Source of the DNA: Campylobacter concisus
GTDB lineage: Bacteria; Campylobacterota; Campylobacteria; Campylobacterales; Campylobacteraceae
Direction: 5' to 3'
Assembly (NCBI RefSeq): GCF_003048535.1
Contig: NZ_PIRQ01000002.1
Coordinates: forward strand, 243,947-307,946
Length of the DNA stretch: 64,000 bases
This document shows, piece after piece, positions 63,771 to 64,000 of this stretch. The translations under genes and the position numbers were made by a program. The notes beneath the pieces were generated by a model, which worked only from the letters and a program-made list of their open reading frames with translations, did not search any database and was not told the origin of the DNA. Positions within the stretch are counted from its first letter, which is position 1. The number at the start of each line of letters is the position of its first letter.

Positions 63771-64000
63771 TCTTTCTCCTTTAAAGATTTAAAACAAATT
63801 TAATTGATATTAACCTTGCAAAACTTATTTACAACTGATTTACATTTACAAAAATTTCAAAAAACTTAAGCTAAAAATGTAAATATTTTTCTATATAAAA
63901 ATATTAATTTTCTCACAAAGTACGATTTTAAAAGAAAATACTATTTAATAAAATTTAAAAATTTTAGAGTAGTTATCAAAAAAGCTAAAGAAAATAAAGT
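63771..64000 (-). promoter_or_regulatory. Region upstream of napA with iterated ATTTACA repeats
   Basis: About 230 AT-rich bases. On the + strand ATTTACA occurs at 63827-63833, 63838-63844 and 63844-63850, so two copies are 11 bases apart. This could be a regulator site, but no exact FNR or NssR box and no strong -10 can be pointed to. No gene is seen to the window end. Confidence 0.35.

Noticed and set aside
63771..63850. FNR/CRP-type box before napA
   Set aside because: TTGATATTAA and TTGCAAGG look partly similar but do not make a proper TTGAT-N4-ATCAA palindrome.

Overview
The window is a bacterial chromosome segment from a Campylobacter, probably the C. concisus / C. curvus / C. rectus side of the genus rather than C. 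jejuni. The evidence is the AT-rich base composition, the gene order hemN - UPF0763 - argF - hemB - ribA, flgB-flgC-fliE followed by a penicillin-binding protein, a Campylobacter-type major outer membrane porin, and a nap operon of the form napAGHBFLD. Species is an inference; genus is well supported. I see no insertion sequence, prophage, CRISPR array or rRNA operon.

Layout. 1-9.3 kb (+ strand): the 3' part of an M3 oligoendopeptidase, an SspB-like candidate ClpXP adaptor, a tightly overlapping series (UvrD-type helicase, truB, csrA, ispE, smpB, a TlpA-like lipoprotein), then flgB-flgC-fliE behind a sigma54 site and an FtsI/PBP2-type transpeptidase. 9.4-17.9 kb (- strand): two unknown membrane proteins, the cytochrome c synthase CcsBA, a monohaem cytochrome c, the porin, a lipoprotein, a protein behind a sigma28-type promoter, Dps and a periplasmic rhodanese. 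18.3-35.9 kb (- strand): the translation/transcription block, read right to left as tRNA-Thr, tRNA-Tyr, tRNA-Gly, tRNA-Thr, tuf, rpmG, tRNA-Trp, secE, nusG, rplK, rplA, rplJ, rplL, rpoB, rpoC, a DoxX protein, rpsL, rpsG, fusA and tRNA-Arg.

36.2-45.7 kb: a small membrane-anchored coiled-coil protein, then an apparent seven-gene - strand operon that is a Lap-type surface-adhesin control and export system: TolC-family channel with an N-terminal SPOR-like extension, LapG-like cysteine protease, LapD-like c-di-GMP receptor, LapB-like ABC exporter, LapC-like adaptor, an unrecognised protein and a LuxR-type regulator with an atypical receiver. The adhesin substrate is not in the window. By analogy with Pseudomonas, LapD would hold LapG when c-di-GMP is high, keeping a giant adhesin on the surface; this is the most interesting system here.

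45.8-64 kb: haem, arginine and riboflavin genes, rsmG, two small unknowns and htpX; a - strand cell-wall operon (L,D-transpeptidase-fold protein, small unknown, alanine racemase, two exported unknowns); a + strand copper-delivery set (PCuAC, unknown, SCO1); and the full periplasmic nitrate reductase operon. CcsBA would mature the cytochromes, including NapB, and NapA-G-H-B-F-L-D carries electrons from the quinol pool to nitrate.

Several start codons were moved downstream of the longest open frame (uvrD, the PBP, the porin, rpsL, rpoC, rplJ, nusG, secE, rpmG, tolC) because family alignment and ribosome-binding sites favour the inner start. All functional calls come from reading the sequence and recalled family features; nothing was searched.
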